Shown: positions 44,962 through 54,749, counted from the first letter of the stretch. The stretch is 63,869 bases of DNA from Psychrobacter sp. Ps6 (GCF_022129235.1 NZ_JADQAI010000012.1:1-63869); one strand, 5' to 3'. Notes: generated by a model from the letters alone, not told the origin. Numbers and translations: made by a program.

Positions 44962-46515
44962 TTATCTTAAAAACAACTGATAGCCAATATTGTCATTGAC
45001 CGTTGTACAGTCGTAACCGATATCTAGAAGGGCGTCTTGTAGTTGGCGCGAGTTACTGTCGGAGGCTTGTAACCCAACCAACACCCGACCTTCAGCGGCA
45101 CCATGGTTGCGGTAATGGAATAAAGTAATATTAAAGTCATCGCCCAATTTTTCTAAGAAAGTCAGTAGGGCGCCCGGACGCTCTGGGAAGATCACTTGTA
45201 GTAACTGCTCGTTTTCGACCTTGGCGTGTCCACCAATCAAATGACGGATATGTGACTTGGCGATATCATCATCGGTCAGATCGTGAGCGGTATAGCCATC
45301 GTCTGCCAGTTGGCTGCTGATGGTTTGACGCTCTTTTTCGCCTTCTTTTAACGCGATACCCACAAAGATTGAGGCAGGCTCCATAGAATCTGGCGACTTT
45401 TTGCTATCAGCACGATAGTTAAACTCAGTGATATTACGGCCGTGTAGGCTGCGACAGAAATTCAAGAAAGCGCCTGTTTGTTCAGGGATAGTGACCCCAA
45501 AGATGGCTTCTTTCTTCTCACCAATTTCAGTACGCTCAGCGATATAGCGCAGGCGGTCAAAATTCATGTTGGCACCGCAAATGATACCGACGCAGTTTTT
45601 CCCTTGAATATTGTTGGCTGCGATATATTTTTTCATACCAGCAACCGCTAACGCACCTGCAGGCTCTACGATACTGCGGCTCTCCTCAAACACATCTTTG
45701 ACCGCTGCGCAGACTTCATCGTTGCTACAGGTGACGACGTTAGGCTCGACGACAGGGCCTGAATTGTCACTTTTTTGAGTACGCACGACATCAAAAGGCA
45801 ATTCACCAATTTGTGCGACTGCCACGCCATCGACGAACAGTCCGACTTGCTCAAGTTTGACACGTTCACCCGTTTCAAGTGCTGCTTTTAGGCAGGCTGA
45901 TTGTTCCGCTTCTACCGCGATCACTTTGACATGCGGTGCCACTTCTCCCAAAAATGCGGCGACACCTGAGATGAGACCGCCACCACCAACCGCGACAAAG
46001 ACGTAATCCATGTTGCGCCATTGTTGTGTCAGCTCAAGCGCTATGGTCCCTTGTCCAGCAATCACCAATTCATCATCATAAGGCGGTATGAAAGTTAGCC
46101 CTTCGCGTTCAGCGCGCTCAATAGCATAGCGGTTTGCTTGATCAAAACTATCGCCATGCAGATCGACATTGCCACCAAGTGCTCTTACCGCATCTACTTT
46201 GATATCAGGGGTCGTGGTTGGCATGACGATGATGTTGTTCAGTGACAGTTTGCGTGCAGAGTAAGCCACGCCTTGTGCATGGTTGCCTGCTGAAGCACAA
46301 ATCACACCGCGCGCTTTTTGCTCATCGCTCAACTGACTGATGCGATTATAGGCACCGCGCAATTTAAAGGATTTGACCGGTTGTAAGTCTTCACGCTTGA
46401 ATCGAATGTCATTGGCAAAACGTTGGGTCAGCTTGGGCGCCGTTTCAAGTGGTGTTTGAATAGCAACGTCATAGACGGTGGCTTGTAAGATGGCTCGTAC
46501 CCAATGTGACAGCAT
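44962..46515 (-). CDS. ilvA: Threonine ammonia-lyase, biosynthetic
   Basis: IlvA makes 2-oxobutanoate for isoleucine. The PLP lysine lies in VKSFKLRGAYNRI near residue 48, the PLP-phosphate loop in VAVGGGGLISGVAAFLG near 187 and the C-terminal half holds two ACT-like regulatory domains (FPEQTGAFLNFCRSL-type VTIPEQTGAFLNFCRSLHGR near 342 and IFPERPGALLTFLEKL near 438). At 517 residues it is the allosterically regulated biosynthetic type. A terminator follows. Confidence 0.95.
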   Translation of the reverse strand: MLSHWVRAILQATVYDVAIQTPLETAPKLTQRFANDIRFKREDLQPVKSFKLRGAYNRISQLSDEQKARGVICASAGNHAQGVAYSARKLSLNNIIVMPTTTPDIKVDAVRALGGNVDLHGDSFDQANRYAIERAEREGLTFIPPYDDELVIAGQGTIALELTQQWRNMDYVFVAVGGGGLISGVAAFLGEVAPHVKVIAVEAEQSACLKAALETGERVKLEQVGLFVDGVAVAQIGELPFDVVRTQKSDNSGPVVEPNVVTCSNDEVCAAVKDVFEESRSIVEPAGALAVAGMKKYIAANNIQGKNCVGIICGANMNFDRLRYIAERTEIGEKKEAIFGVTIPEQTGAFLNFCRSLHGRNITEFNYRADSKKSPDSMEPASIFVGIALKEGEKERQTISSQLADDGYTAHDLTDDDIAKSHIRHLIGGHAKVENEQLLQVIFPERPGALLTFLEKLGDDFNITLFHYRNHGAAEGRVLVGLQASDSNSRQLQDALLDIGYDCTTVNDNIGYQLFLR

Positions 46516-46725
46516 AGTAATCCCTAAACAGAATGAATATAAAAACGAAATAGATTAGCCTATGCCGATTTTTAGTATCTTGCAAGACTCAATTACAGTT
46601 TTCTTGGGATTTCGTGCTTGAATGTCCATGAAGTGCAGTTATTTGCCGAAATTAAGTCTTAGCTATGCATGATAGGATTCACAAATTAGCGTCATGATGC
46701 GCTAACATCGATGAATATCATCGGT

Positions 46726-46731
46726 TATAAT
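46726..46731 (+). promoter_or_regulatory. Predicted -10 of rpiA
   Basis: TATAAT lies 69 bases before the rpiA start. CTAACA at 46702-46707 is a partial -35 at 18-base spacing. Confidence 0.45.
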
Positions 46732-46799
46732 AGCCGCGCATTTTATCTGTTTTAGCCTTTTACTTTTTTTAAGACCATACGTTTATTTTCCAAGGATTT

Positions 46800-47462
46800 A
46801 TGATGAGTGATCAGCAAGCACAAAAGCAAGCTGCGGCCCGCGCCGCCCTAAGCTATATCGAAGACGATATGATACTTGGGGTAGGGACGGGTAGTACGGT
46901 CAACTGTTTGATTGAGTTGTTGCCACAATTGAAGCTTGCTGGTGCGGTTGCCAGTTCACAGGTGACTGAAGACAAACTTCGCGCGCTTGGTATCGAAATA
47001 GTCGATTTAAACTTTGCTGGTACGCTAGATGTTTATATCGATGGTGCTGATGAAGTCAATGAGCACTTGCAACTTATCAAAGGCGGCGGCGGTGCATTGA
47101 CTCGCGAAAAGATTGTGGCAGCAGCGTCTAACAAGTTCGTTTGCATGGTCGATGAGAGCAAAAGCGTTGAGATATTAGGTCGCGCGTTTCCAGTGCCAAT
47201 TGAAGTATTACCACAAGCACGCTCGTATGTGGCTCGTCAATTGGCCAAATTAGGCGGTGAGCCCGTCTATCGTGAAGACTTTGTCACTGATTATGGTAAC
47301 GTTATCTTAGATACCTATGATCTGGATGTGAGCAATCCAATCGCGCTAGAAAAAGAGCTGAATAATATCGTAGGTGTGGTCTGCAATGGTATTTTTGCGG
47401 CGAACCAAGCGGATGTGTTATTAAAAGCAGGTGCAAATGGCGTAACGACGCTCACGCGTTAA
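46800..47462 (+). CDS. rpiA: Ribose-5-phosphate isomerase A
   Basis: RpiA interconverts ribose 5-phosphate and ribulose 5-phosphate. [15 protein letters not shown] near residue 28, [27 protein letters not shown] near 80-106 (catalytic Asp and Glu, split by position) and the C-terminal [13 protein letters not shown] are diagnostic. Length is 220 residues. ATGs at 46800 and 46803 are both possible; AAGGA lies 6-9 bases upstream. It converges on argF with a shared terminator. Its product feeds KdsD, encoded at 16.7 kb. Confidence 0.96.
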   Translation: MMSDQQAQKQAAARAALSYIEDDMILGVGTGSTVNCLIELLPQLKLAGAVASSQVTEDKLRALGIEIVDLNFAGTLDVYIDGADEVNEHLQLIKGGGGALTREKIVAAASNKFVCMVDESKSVEILGRAFPVPIEVLPQARSYVARQLAKLGGEPVYREDFVTDYGNVILDTYDLDVSNPIALEKELNNIVGVVCNGIFAANQADVLLKAGANGVTTLTR

Positions 47463-47496
47463 TTTATATCCATACGCTTCCTAAAAACTGAATAAT

Positions 47497-47531
47497 AAAA
47501 AAGGCAGACTATATATTAGTCTGCCTTTTTT
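47497..47531. terminator. Bidirectional terminator rpiA / argF
   Basis: A perfect 14-bp stem (47497-47510 with 47518-47531) has a 7-nt loop, with A and T runs on both sides. Confidence 0.9.
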
Positions 47532-47585
47532 GTGTCTTGCTTTACAAGTAACTTACTTTGCTTAGCTATGAGGGTGTGTAAGTGA

Positions 47586-48506
47586 TTAAGACAACTTAAT
47601 TTTGTCTTTTAGCAAAAACTCCATCAATGCTTTTTGTGCATGTAAGCGGTTTTCGGCTTCATCCCAGACGACAGAGCGTGGGTCGTTCAGCATATCATGG
47701 GAGATCTCTTCGCCGCGATGGGCGGGCAAGCAATGCATAAACACCACTTCAGGATCGGCTTTGTCTAACAGAGACGGCGTCACTTGATAAGGGGCAAAAC
47801 GACGTGCGCGCGTATTTTGCTCGGATTCTTGACCCATACTTGCCCACACATCGGTGACAATTAAGTTAGAATCTTTTGCTGCGTCTTGTACGTTTTCTAC
47901 CAAACTCACGCAATGTGAGAAACGCTCCATAAGCTTTGGATCAGGCTCGAACCCATAAGGTGCTGCGACGCGTAATTCAAAACCAAACTGATTGGCAGCT
48001 TGCATAAATGACGAGCACATATTGTTGCCATCACCGACCCACGTGACGATCTTATTTTCGATACTACCGCGATGCTCGTAATAGGTCTGCATATCAGCAA
48101 GTAGTTGGCATGGATGGTATTCATCGGTCAATGCATTGATAATAGGTACACTAGAGTATTTTGCAAAGGTTTCAACTTTTTCGTGTCCAAAGGTACGAAT
48201 CATAATGATATCTACCATGCTAGAAATCACGCGTGCTGAGTCTTCTAGTGGCTCGCCGCGACCGAGCTGCGTATCGTTAGGTGATAAGAATATGGCATTA
48301 CCACCAAATTGACCCATGCCGGTCTCAAATGAGATACGGGTACGCGTTGAAGATTTTTCAAATATCATGCCAAGCGTACGACCAACAAAAGGCTGATATA
48401 TCTCGCCTGCGTGTTGCATCTTACGCAATTCGCTTGCGCGTTTGATTAAGTTTTCTAGTTCTTGTTTGGTTAAATCAGATAAGGTTAAAAAATGGCGCAA
48501 ACTCAT
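47586..48506 (-). CDS. argF: Ornithine carbamoyltransferase
   Basis: ArgF joins ornithine and carbamoyl phosphate to give citrulline in arginine synthesis. The carbamoyl-phosphate loop [13 protein letters not shown] near residue 49, [12 protein letters not shown] near 132, the SMG-like [11 protein letters not shown] near 220 and the ornithine loop [13 protein letters not shown] near 259 are all present. Length is 306 residues, anabolic type. No other arg genes are adjacent. Confidence 0.95.
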   Translation of the reverse strand: MSLRHFLTLSDLTKQELENLIKRASELRKMQHAGEIYQPFVGRTLGMIFEKSSTRTRISFETGMGQFGGNAIFLSPNDTQLGRGEPLEDSARVISSMVDIIMIRTFGHEKVETFAKYSSVPIINALTDEYHPCQLLADMQTYYEHRGSIENKIVTWVGDGNNMCSSFMQAANQFGFELRVAAPYGFEPDPKLMERFSHCVSLVENVQDAAKDSNLIVTDVWASMGQESEQNTRARRFAPYQVTPSLLDKADPEVVFMHCLPAHRGEEISHDMLNDPRSVVWDEAENRLHAQKALMEFLLKDKIKLS

Positions 48507-48650
48507 AGTAATCCTAGCAGTCGATCGCAGTCAGTGAAACGTCATCAGTCTTCAATAGCATCGCGTCAGTGCGTATACTGGGTTGACAACAAACTTTTAG
48601 TATAGCGTATTTACTTTCAATGTAAACGTTCAATTTTATCAAGATCAAAT

Positions 48651-48686
48651 GGCTTGCTAAATAGACCAAAATCGCATTAGCAAGCC
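48651..48686 (-). terminator. Hairpin after alr
   Basis: A perfect 10-bp stem (48651-48660 with 48677-48686) has a 16-nt loop. It lies 22 bases past the alr stop and has only a weak T tract on the minus strand. Confidence 0.5.
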
Positions 48687-48707
48687 ACAATACTCATATG
48701 CTAATGA

Positions 48708-49814
48708 CTACGCCTGTGTACGGTTTGGACGTATGCTGAGGCGACACAATAGCTCATAGCTGATCGTCCCAGCATGACCTGCAACTTCATCGACATGCGG
48801 CGCATCACCCCAGAGCATGACTTTGCTATCCAAAGCAAGACTTTCAGGCGTTTTGCTGACATCAATGACAATCATATCCATTGCCACACGCCCAATCACA
48901 GGACAACGGTAGCTTTGATTGTCGTTAGCATCGATAACGGTGACATAAGCGTCGTCACTTATTACACGCGGATAGCCGTCTCCGTAACCCACACTCACGA
49001 GAGCGGTTCTGGTGTCTTGCTGCGCACGCCAGCGGCTACCATAGCCGATAGCATCATTTGCACTGACCATTTGTAGTGCTATAATTTGAGCACTAAATTC
49101 CATCGCGGGCTGCAAGTCTAATTCTTGTGCGCTTTTATCAACGACAGGTGAGCTACCATACAAGATAATGCCTGGGCGTACCCAATCATAATGGTACTCT
49201 GGAAAGTTGACGACACCAGCAGAGTTGCATAGTGAGCCTTGGATATCTGGGCTAATGGTATCTTTCAAAGTCGCTAGTACGCTTGAGAAGCGCTCAATTT
49301 GCATTGCATTTAGTGGGTGGTCATGGTCATCAGCATTGGCAAAATGTGTGGCTAGGATTAGCTGATAACCTGCTTCATGTAGGCGCTTTGCTGCTGATAG
49401 CACACCTTCAGCATTGAAACCCAAACGGTTCATACCTGTATTGTATTTGAGCCAAACCACATTAGTTGCACTATTGGCGGGTGGAATATTTTGTAGTGCC
49501 CAATCTAGCTGTGGTCCGTGGTGAATCACGCAGCTAATCTCATGCTCGATCGCTTGCTGCCACTCATCAGCGCTAAATGCCCCTTCTACTAGACCGATGG
49601 TTTTATCCCAGCCTAACTGTCTGGCTTCTAGCGCTTCAGTCAACGTTGCGACACCGATACCATCTGCTTGCTGCAGGGCTGGCAAGACTGCCGCTACGCC
49701 ATGTCCGTAAGCATTGGATTTGACCATGGCCAATACTTTCGATTGGGGTGCTCGTTGTTTTACTTGATTTAGGTTATGGGTAAGGGCTTTTGGTTTTATG
49801 GTAATAGTGCGCAT
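48708..49814 (-). CDS. alr: Alanine racemase
   Basis: Alr makes D-alanine for peptidoglycan. The PLP lysine lies in MVKSNAYGHGVAAV near residue 30 and the catalytic tyrosine in AIGYGSRWRAQ near 250; TVIDANDN and VAMDMIVID near the C-terminus fit the family. ATG 49814 (MRTITIKPKAL) is chosen because AAGAAGG lies 6 bases upstream. An in-frame ATG 18 codons earlier would add a hydrophobic stretch foreign to the family. It follows dnaB in the same direction, an order seen in other gammaproteobacteria. Confidence 0.94.
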   Translation of the reverse strand: MRTITIKPKALTHNLNQVKQRAPQSKVLAMVKSNAYGHGVAAVLPALQQADGIGVATLTEALEARQLGWDKTIGLVEGAFSADEWQQAIEHEISCVIHHGPQLDWALQNIPPANSATNVVWLKYNTGMNRLGFNAEGVLSAAKRLHEAGYQLILATHFANADDHDHPLNAMQIERFSSVLATLKDTISPDIQGSLCNSAGVVNFPEYHYDWVRPGIILYGSSPVVDKSAQELDLQPAMEFSAQIIALQMVSANDAIGYGSRWRAQQDTRTALVSVGYGDGYPRVISDDAYVTVIDANDNQSYRCPVIGRVAMDMIVIDVSKTPESLALDSKVMLWGDAPHVDEVAGHAGTISYELLCRLSIRPNRTQA

Positions 49815-49851
49815 AATCGCCTTCTTTATGAGTAGAATTATGAAGTGATAA

Positions 49852-49890
49852 AGCCAGTATGGCATCAATGGAGTTGATGCCGTACTGGCT
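49852..49890. terminator. Strong hairpin between dnaB and alr
   Basis: A 17-bp stem (49852-49868 with 49874-49890, one G-U) has a 5-nt loop. No long T run follows on the minus strand, so it may be a terminator with a weak tract or a processing or attenuation structure just ahead of alr. Confidence 0.55.
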
Positions 49891-49993
49891 ATTGTATTAA
49901 AAACTGATTATATAAAATTGTTTATTAACCTATGACTAAATCTGAGTATATATAAGGCTTAGTCTTGGTCAGGCTTATAATTTATAAGATAGG

Positions 49994-51397
49994 TTACTCA
50001 TCATTCTCAAAACTGACGCCCTGATAGTATTCTGGCGTTAGATTAATGAAGCGGGTAAATTGACCTTCAAAACCCAAACGTACGGTGCCAATAGGGCCGT
50101 TACGTTGTTTACCAATGATGATTTCAGCCACGCCTTTGTGGTCTGAGTTTTCATTGTATACCTCATCACGGTAGATGAACATAATCAAATCGGCATCCTG
50201 CTCAATCGCACCAGACTCACGTAGATCTGACATGATAGGGCGTTTATTTGGACGGTTTTCTAGACTACGGTTAAGCTGTGATAAAGCAATCACAGGACAC
50301 TCAAGCTCACGTGCGAGCGCCTTTAGACTACGCGAAATCTCAGAAATCTCGCCAACACGGTTACCATCTAGACTTGGCACTTTCATCAACTGAAGATAAT
50401 CGACCACGACAGCACCCAAGCGCCCATCATGGTTTTTGGCGATACGGCGACAGCGAGAGCGCATCTCAGAGGGCGGTAGGGCAGTACTGTCATCAATATA
50501 CAAATGCTTTGATTGCAAATGTTGAATGGCATTCATCATTTTTGCCCATTCATCTTCATTCATTTGACCAGAACGTAGATGCGTCTGGTTAATCGCGCCC
50601 CATGAAGACAGCAAACGCATGACGATAGATTCCGCAGGCATCTCCATCGAGAACACCACAACGGGCAAATCCTCATTAAACAAAACCCCTTCTGCCAAGT
50701 TCATTGCAAAAGTGGTTTTACCCATAGAAGGACGCGCAGCGACGATAATCAGATCACCCGCTTGCAGGCCTTGCGTTTTATTATTTAGCTCGACAAATGG
50801 CGTTTGTAAACCAATCATGCCGTCAGGGTTGGATTTTAATTCTTGAATCTTATCGATAACATTGGTTAAGACCGAAGTAATACCGACAGGGCCCCTCTGT
50901 TCTGCGCGTTTGTTATGCTGCTCATTGATACTAAATATCTTACCCTCGACATTGTCCAAGATATCACTAACACTTTGGTCTTTTGGATTATAGGCAAGCG
51001 TCAGCATGTCATTACCAGTGGTAATTAATTGACGCAGCGTTGAGAGCTCACGCACACGCTGGGCATATGCAGTCAGGTTAAACAAGGTCGCCGGACTTTG
51101 GCTCAAAATATCAGCCAAATAACTGTCACCACCTGCGCCTTTGAGTAACTTTTGCGCTTCTAACCAGTCGTGTACCATGACCGTATCATAAGGCTCATTA
51201 ACGGCTGCAAGGTGAGCAATGGCATCAAAAATATATTGATGTCGCCCAGCATAAAAGTCATCTTTGGTGACGATATCGGCAATCTTGTCGTACGCCTCTT
51301 CGATACTCATCAAAGACGCGAGCAATGCCTTTTCAATATCGATATTGTGTGGCGGTGTCTGATTGAGTAAGTCGTCGGTTTTGTCGTTTTCTGCCAT
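49994..51397 (-). CDS. dnaB: Replicative DNA helicase DnaB
   Basis: DnaB is the hexameric fork helicase. The N-terminal domain has TPPHNIDIEKALLASLMSIEEAYDKI, and the RecA-like domain has Walker A IVAARPSMGKTTFAMNLAE near residue 222, Walker B VVVDYLQLM near 325 and the motif RDESGAIEQDADLIMF-type DLRESGAIEQDADLIMFIYRDE near 403. Length is 467 residues with no intein. Upstream (51398-51695) is a divergent gap to pdxA. Confidence 0.96.
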   Translation of the reverse strand: MAENDKTDDLLNQTPPHNIDIEKALLASLMSIEEAYDKIADIVTKDDFYAGRHQYIFDAIAHLAAVNEPYDTVMVHDWLEAQKLLKGAGGDSYLADILSQSPATLFNLTAYAQRVRELSTLRQLITTGNDMLTLAYNPKDQSVSDILDNVEGKIFSINEQHNKRAEQRGPVGITSVLTNVIDKIQELKSNPDGMIGLQTPFVELNNKTQGLQAGDLIIVAARPSMGKTTFAMNLAEGVLFNEDLPVVVFSMEMPAESIVMRLLSSWGAINQTHLRSGQMNEDEWAKMMNAIQHLQSKHLYIDDSTALPPSEMRSRCRRIAKNHDGRLGAVVVDYLQLMKVPSLDGNRVGEISEISRSLKALARELECPVIALSQLNRSLENRPNKRPIMSDLRESGAIEQDADLIMFIYRDEVYNENSDHKGVAEIIIGKQRNGPIGTVRLGFEGQFTRFINLTPEYYQGVSFENDE

Positions 51398-51695
51398 GAG
51401 TGCCTAATGAGTCAAAATGGGTATAAAAAAGGATGTCGATGATAGCGCAAAACAGATATGGTACATCTCTACGGTAGACGTACCAAAACGTGGTTTTAGA
51501 TTTGCCTGCAAATGCTACAATCAGAAGCGAAAGTTTAACACATAATGTGATTTTTTAGGCTGAGTAAGCAACTAAATCTACAGTGGTTGTTATGCATAAA
51601 ATAAGAGACCGCATCCATTGTCTAAACGTAAAAACTGAAAATATTTACGATAAATACAATAAAATCAATAATTTGAATAAAAAAAGGCTATTGTT

Positions 51696-52784
51696 ATGAC
51701 AGAAAAAAAGCGACCATTATTAATCACGACAGGTGAGCCTGCGGGCATTGGCATGGATGTCGTACTGAGTTTGGCGGCAGAGGGCAAGCTGCAAGATTTT
51801 GACCGTCCCATTTGGGTAATCGCTGATGCGAGCGCGATGCAAGTTCGTGCAGCTGAGTTGGTTACAGCCGGGCTTTTTGAGAGCATACCTATTTGGCATA
51901 CTATCAATACAGATATAAATGCCGATAATTTCGATGTTAACTTGGTAGAGCAGATATCACAGCAAGACATAGACGCTGATAGTGCTTTTATCCTACTGAA
52001 TATTCCTTGTGCCGCACCCGTTGTCTGCGGGCAAATCAATATCGCTAACTCAGCGATGGTGGCTCAGCAGTTAGATATTGCTCATAAACTGGCAATAAAT
52101 AATACAGTCGCTGCCATCGTCACCGGACCATTGCAAAAATCAGCGTTGATAGATGCTGGTATCAAGCTGTTAGATGGCACCATGTTTAGTGGTCATACTG
52201 AGTTTTTTATGCAGCAAAGTGGCTGTGAGAAGGTGGTCATGATGCTAGCCAATCAAGCGATGAAAGTCGCGCTTGTCACTACCCATCTGCCATTAAAAGA
52301 CATCCCTGCTGCGATTACTGCGGATAACGTGCGTCAAACGGTAAAAATCGTCATTGATGATATGAGAGAAAAGTTTGGTCTCGCGCAGCCTCGTATCTTG
52401 GTTTGCGGCCTCAATCCACATGCAGGCGAGGGCGGGCATTTGGGTATGGAGGAGATTGAAATCATCAACCCAGTCTTACGAGAATTTATCGATGCAGGCG
52501 TCAATATTTCAGAGGCGATGCCAGCAGATACGTTATTTACCACCGGACATTTAGCGAACTGTGATGCGGTCATCGCCATGTATCATGACCAAGGATTGCC
52601 TGTACTCAAATCGCACGGTTTTGGCGATACGGTTAATCTAACCTTAGGATTGCCTTATATTCGTACCTCTGTCGATCATGGTACGGCGCTAGATTTGGCA
52701 GGACACGGCGGGGCGAGTGCGACCAGTCTATATCAAGCACTAAATATGGCTAATGAGATGGCGGATAAGTCACTCACTAATTGA
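51696..52784 (+). CDS. pdxA: 4-hydroxythreonine-4-phosphate dehydrogenase
   Basis: PdxA oxidises 4-phosphohydroxythreonine in vitamin B6 synthesis. LLITTGEPAGIGMDVVL near residue 9, VTGPLQKSALIDAG near 145, the metal ligands His in GHTEFFMQQ and in AMYHDQGLPVLKSHGF near 300 and CGLNPHAGEGGHLG near 243 are visible. Length is 362 residues. The ATG is chosen from the family start; the upstream region is AT-rich. In many genomes rsmA follows pdxA directly; here 2.4 kb of accessory DNA lies between them. Confidence 0.95.
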   Translation: MTEKKRPLLITTGEPAGIGMDVVLSLAAEGKLQDFDRPIWVIADASAMQVRAAELVTAGLFESIPIWHTINTDINADNFDVNLVEQISQQDIDADSAFILLNIPCAAPVVCGQINIANSAMVAQQLDIAHKLAINNTVAAIVTGPLQKSALIDAGIKLLDGTMFSGHTEFFMQQSGCEKVVMMLANQAMKVALVTTHLPLKDIPAAITADNVRQTVKIVIDDMREKFGLAQPRILVCGLNPHAGEGGHLGMEEIEIINPVLREFIDAGVNISEAMPADTLFTTGHLANCDAVIAMYHDQGLPVLKSHGFGDTVNLTLGLPYIRTSVDHGTALDLAGHGGASATSLYQALNMANEMADKSLTN

Positions 52785-53174
52785 TATATCTGTTATGACT
52801 CATCGCTTTATAGGTGTTGTTCACGTCGTACTTGATTATTTTAGTGTGAGTAATACCTATTTATGAAGAATTAAGCGTAATGTAAATGGTTTCATGATAG
52901 CTGTCTGTTGATAGGCTTGAAGGGTGAAATAGCTGGTTATCTTGGGGGTGTACCCTAATTAAAACTTCTTATCAATTTTACTAAGTAATTTGATTATTAC
53001 ATTTTGATATTGCTATTATTGCCCATGATAAAAAAAAGCTACGATAGATTGAGCATCGTAGCTTTTTAGTTGGATCCATTTGATTTTTGAGTATCGAAAG
53101 TTCAGCCTAACCTACGTGCCAGTTTATATTTAAAAAACATAGTATTTAGCCTTATTTATTGCAAACTAACTTAA
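52785..53174. other. Gene-free AT-rich stretch before the island
   Basis: These 390 bases after pdxA hold no ORF I can support. The one clear structure is the hairpin at 53033-53067. Confidence 0.5.
53033..53067. terminator. Bidirectional terminator
   Basis: A perfect 13-bp stem (53033-53045 with 53055-53067) has a 9-nt loop and A/T runs. It lies 248 bases after pdxA and 107 bases past the end of the minus-strand hypothetical gene. Confidence 0.8.
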
Positions 53175-53519
53175 TTAGGGTCTATGACACAATTTTTTTT
53201 GAAATTCAAGCCAAGGTTCAAGCTGTCCTTCAACGATACCTTCATAAGTTTCCCAATCATTTTTTAGAAAATCATAAAGTATAGGATGCATCCTATCATT
53301 TAGACCTGCTGATAAATCAACCGCTGTTAAGCTTACGTAACTGTCTGCTAAAATCTCTATATTATAGACATCGCTTTCCCTATACGTTATTAAGCCTTGG
53401 TAAGTGCTACAGCTTGCTAAATAATAAGTTTCAACTTTATTCTCACTATAATTTTTACCTTCATAAATACTATATATGTATATGAAGTCACTATCATTCT
53501 TACTCAGTGCTCTAATCAT
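53175..53519 (-). CDS. Hypothetical protein, possibly the 3' part of an interrupted gene
   Basis: A 114-residue, Tyr/Ser/Asp-rich acidic ORF without signal peptide or recognised domain; base composition is AT-rich. The frame stays open above the ATG at 53519 with plausible protein sequence (KIEGIAQFNAWVEFK). It then meets one TAA (53568-53570), above which it is again open to ATG 53642 (MSNHYIFGALYRHRDASSN). The gene may therefore be a 155-codon ORF broken by one nonsense codon. Alternatively, inserting one base in the run of six A (53564-53569) would join it to an ATG at 53575. Confidence 0.5.
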   Translation of the reverse strand: MIRALSKNDSDFIYIYSIYEGKNYSENKVETYYLASCSTYQGLITYRESDVYNIEILADSYVSLTAVDLSAGLNDRMHPILYDFLKNDWETYEGIVEGQLEPWLEFQKKLCHRP

Positions 53520-53686
53520 AATTTTAAATTCTACCCATGCGTTAAATTGAGCTATGCCTTCAATTTTTTAGTCATTAAATTCATAGTTAGAACTAGCATC
53601 TCGATGCCTGTATAGTGCACCAAATATATAATGATTACTCATCGAGTGAATATACCACCTTGAAAATAAGTTTAAAGACTGAGTAG

Positions 53687-53869
53687 GGATCAATCCTAAA
53701 AAGGCAGCAGCCTGAGACGCTTTCCTACCGTGTCCTTGATCCGGTGAACGAAAACTTTGATCTGCACGGTGAAGAATGGAAAAGCGAGAAACCGATGTAC
53801 CAAGGCCACTGCCACCTCCCTTATATTATGGCGGCGGTTATGGTCTTAAACGCAGGCACGCAATCCTAG
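53687..53869 (+). other. Unidentified ORF fragment at the edge of the foreign segment
   Basis: The plus-strand frame ending at TAG 53867-53869 is open for 60 codons and reads PETLSYRVLDPVNENFDLHG with further protein-like sequence. No start codon with ribosome-binding site is present, and I recognise no family. Its base composition is nearer the transglutaminase gene than the chromosome, so it may be the other half of a transferred segment. It could also be non-coding. Confidence 0.25.
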
Positions 53870-53879
53870 GATCAGGACC

Positions 53880-54659
53880 CTAAGCTTGTCTAGTCACAGA
53901 TACCGATTGATTGACCAATTCCATGGATCCGAACGAGGTTAAGAATGCGACGCTGGATGCATCGGACCCAACACCAATACGAGCCATCGTGTCTGCACCT
54001 GCCATGCCAGTCGGATCAATGAGGTGCCAGCTCCCTCCGAGATAGACCTCGGCCACGGCATGAAAGTCTTGTGGCGTCACATCGGGCGCATAAACACTCG
54101 CGAACCTAGCCGGTATCGACGACGCGCGCGCTAATGTCACGAGAACATGCGCGAAGTCGCGGCATACGCCCTGACGTTGAACAAAACTATCGAGCGCGGT
54201 GGTTTGGGCGTGGCTTGATCCGGGCACATAGCTAAACGCCGACTCGATCCAATCGCGCATCGCAGCAATCCGTGCGCCGCCAGCAAGATCGCCAAACTCG
54301 GCTTCCACGAAAGCTTGGAACTGGTCTGACGGGCAATAATGAGACGGCATCAAATGCCTGATCGTCTCTCCGGGTAAAAGATGCAGGGGCGTTTGGGACA
54401 ATGTCGATATGTCCAAGGCAGGACGGTCAACGGCGATTTCTGCGAGGTAAGTGCAGCTAAAATCCCCTTCGGCGTGAATCCAAATCCGTTCTCCTATGCC
54501 ATCATCAGCGGCAACCCGTGAAAAATGCGCAACGTCTGATGTCCAAATCTCGGTCGATCGCACCCGTTGATCCGCAAGATCGGCGGCTTCAATCTGAAGC
54601 AAAAGATCCATCGGCTCTGAGAGTCGATAATAGAGGGTGACGTTAAGTTTCAGGATCAT
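53880..54659 (-). CDS. Transglutaminase-like family protein, probably horizontally acquired
   Basis: The 259-residue protein has the bacterial transglutaminase N-terminal strand region (LNVTLYYRLSEPMDLLLQIE) and a core with Cys166 (QRQGVCRDFAHVL), His200 (PQDFHAVAEVYLG) and Asp215 (WHLIDPTGMA), the catalytic triad of the cysteine-protease-like fold. The reaction (peptidase, amidase or crosslinking) is unknown. Codon use is richer in GC than its neighbours, and the sequence resembles alphaproteobacterial members as I recall them. ATG 54659 is chosen because AGGGA lies 8 bases upstream; ATG 54680 is also in frame. No partner genes of the usual ATP-grasp/alpha-E operon are present. Confidence 0.8.
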   Translation of the reverse strand: MILKLNVTLYYRLSEPMDLLLQIEAADLADQRVRSTEIWTSDVAHFSRVAADDGIGERIWIHAEGDFSCTYLAEIAVDRPALDISTLSQTPLHLLPGETIRHLMPSHYCPSDQFQAFVEAEFGDLAGGARIAAMRDWIESAFSYVPGSSHAQTTALDSFVQRQGVCRDFAHVLVTLARASSIPARFASVYAPDVTPQDFHAVAEVYLGGSWHLIDPTGMAGADTMARIGVGSDASSVAFLTSFGSMELVNQSVSVTRQA

Positions 54660-54749
54660 ATTTGAATTCCCTAAGGGCATGGGTCTGGTAGGCTGACGAT
54701 CGCGCGGGTCTGAACCGCTTCGACTATATCAGAGACTGGTTTACTGGAG

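Noticed and set aside
53703..53842. IS110-type transposase piece on the minus strand (KASQAAAFLGLIPTQ)
   Set aside because: Only a short weak resemblance, with no catalytic motif or repeat ends.
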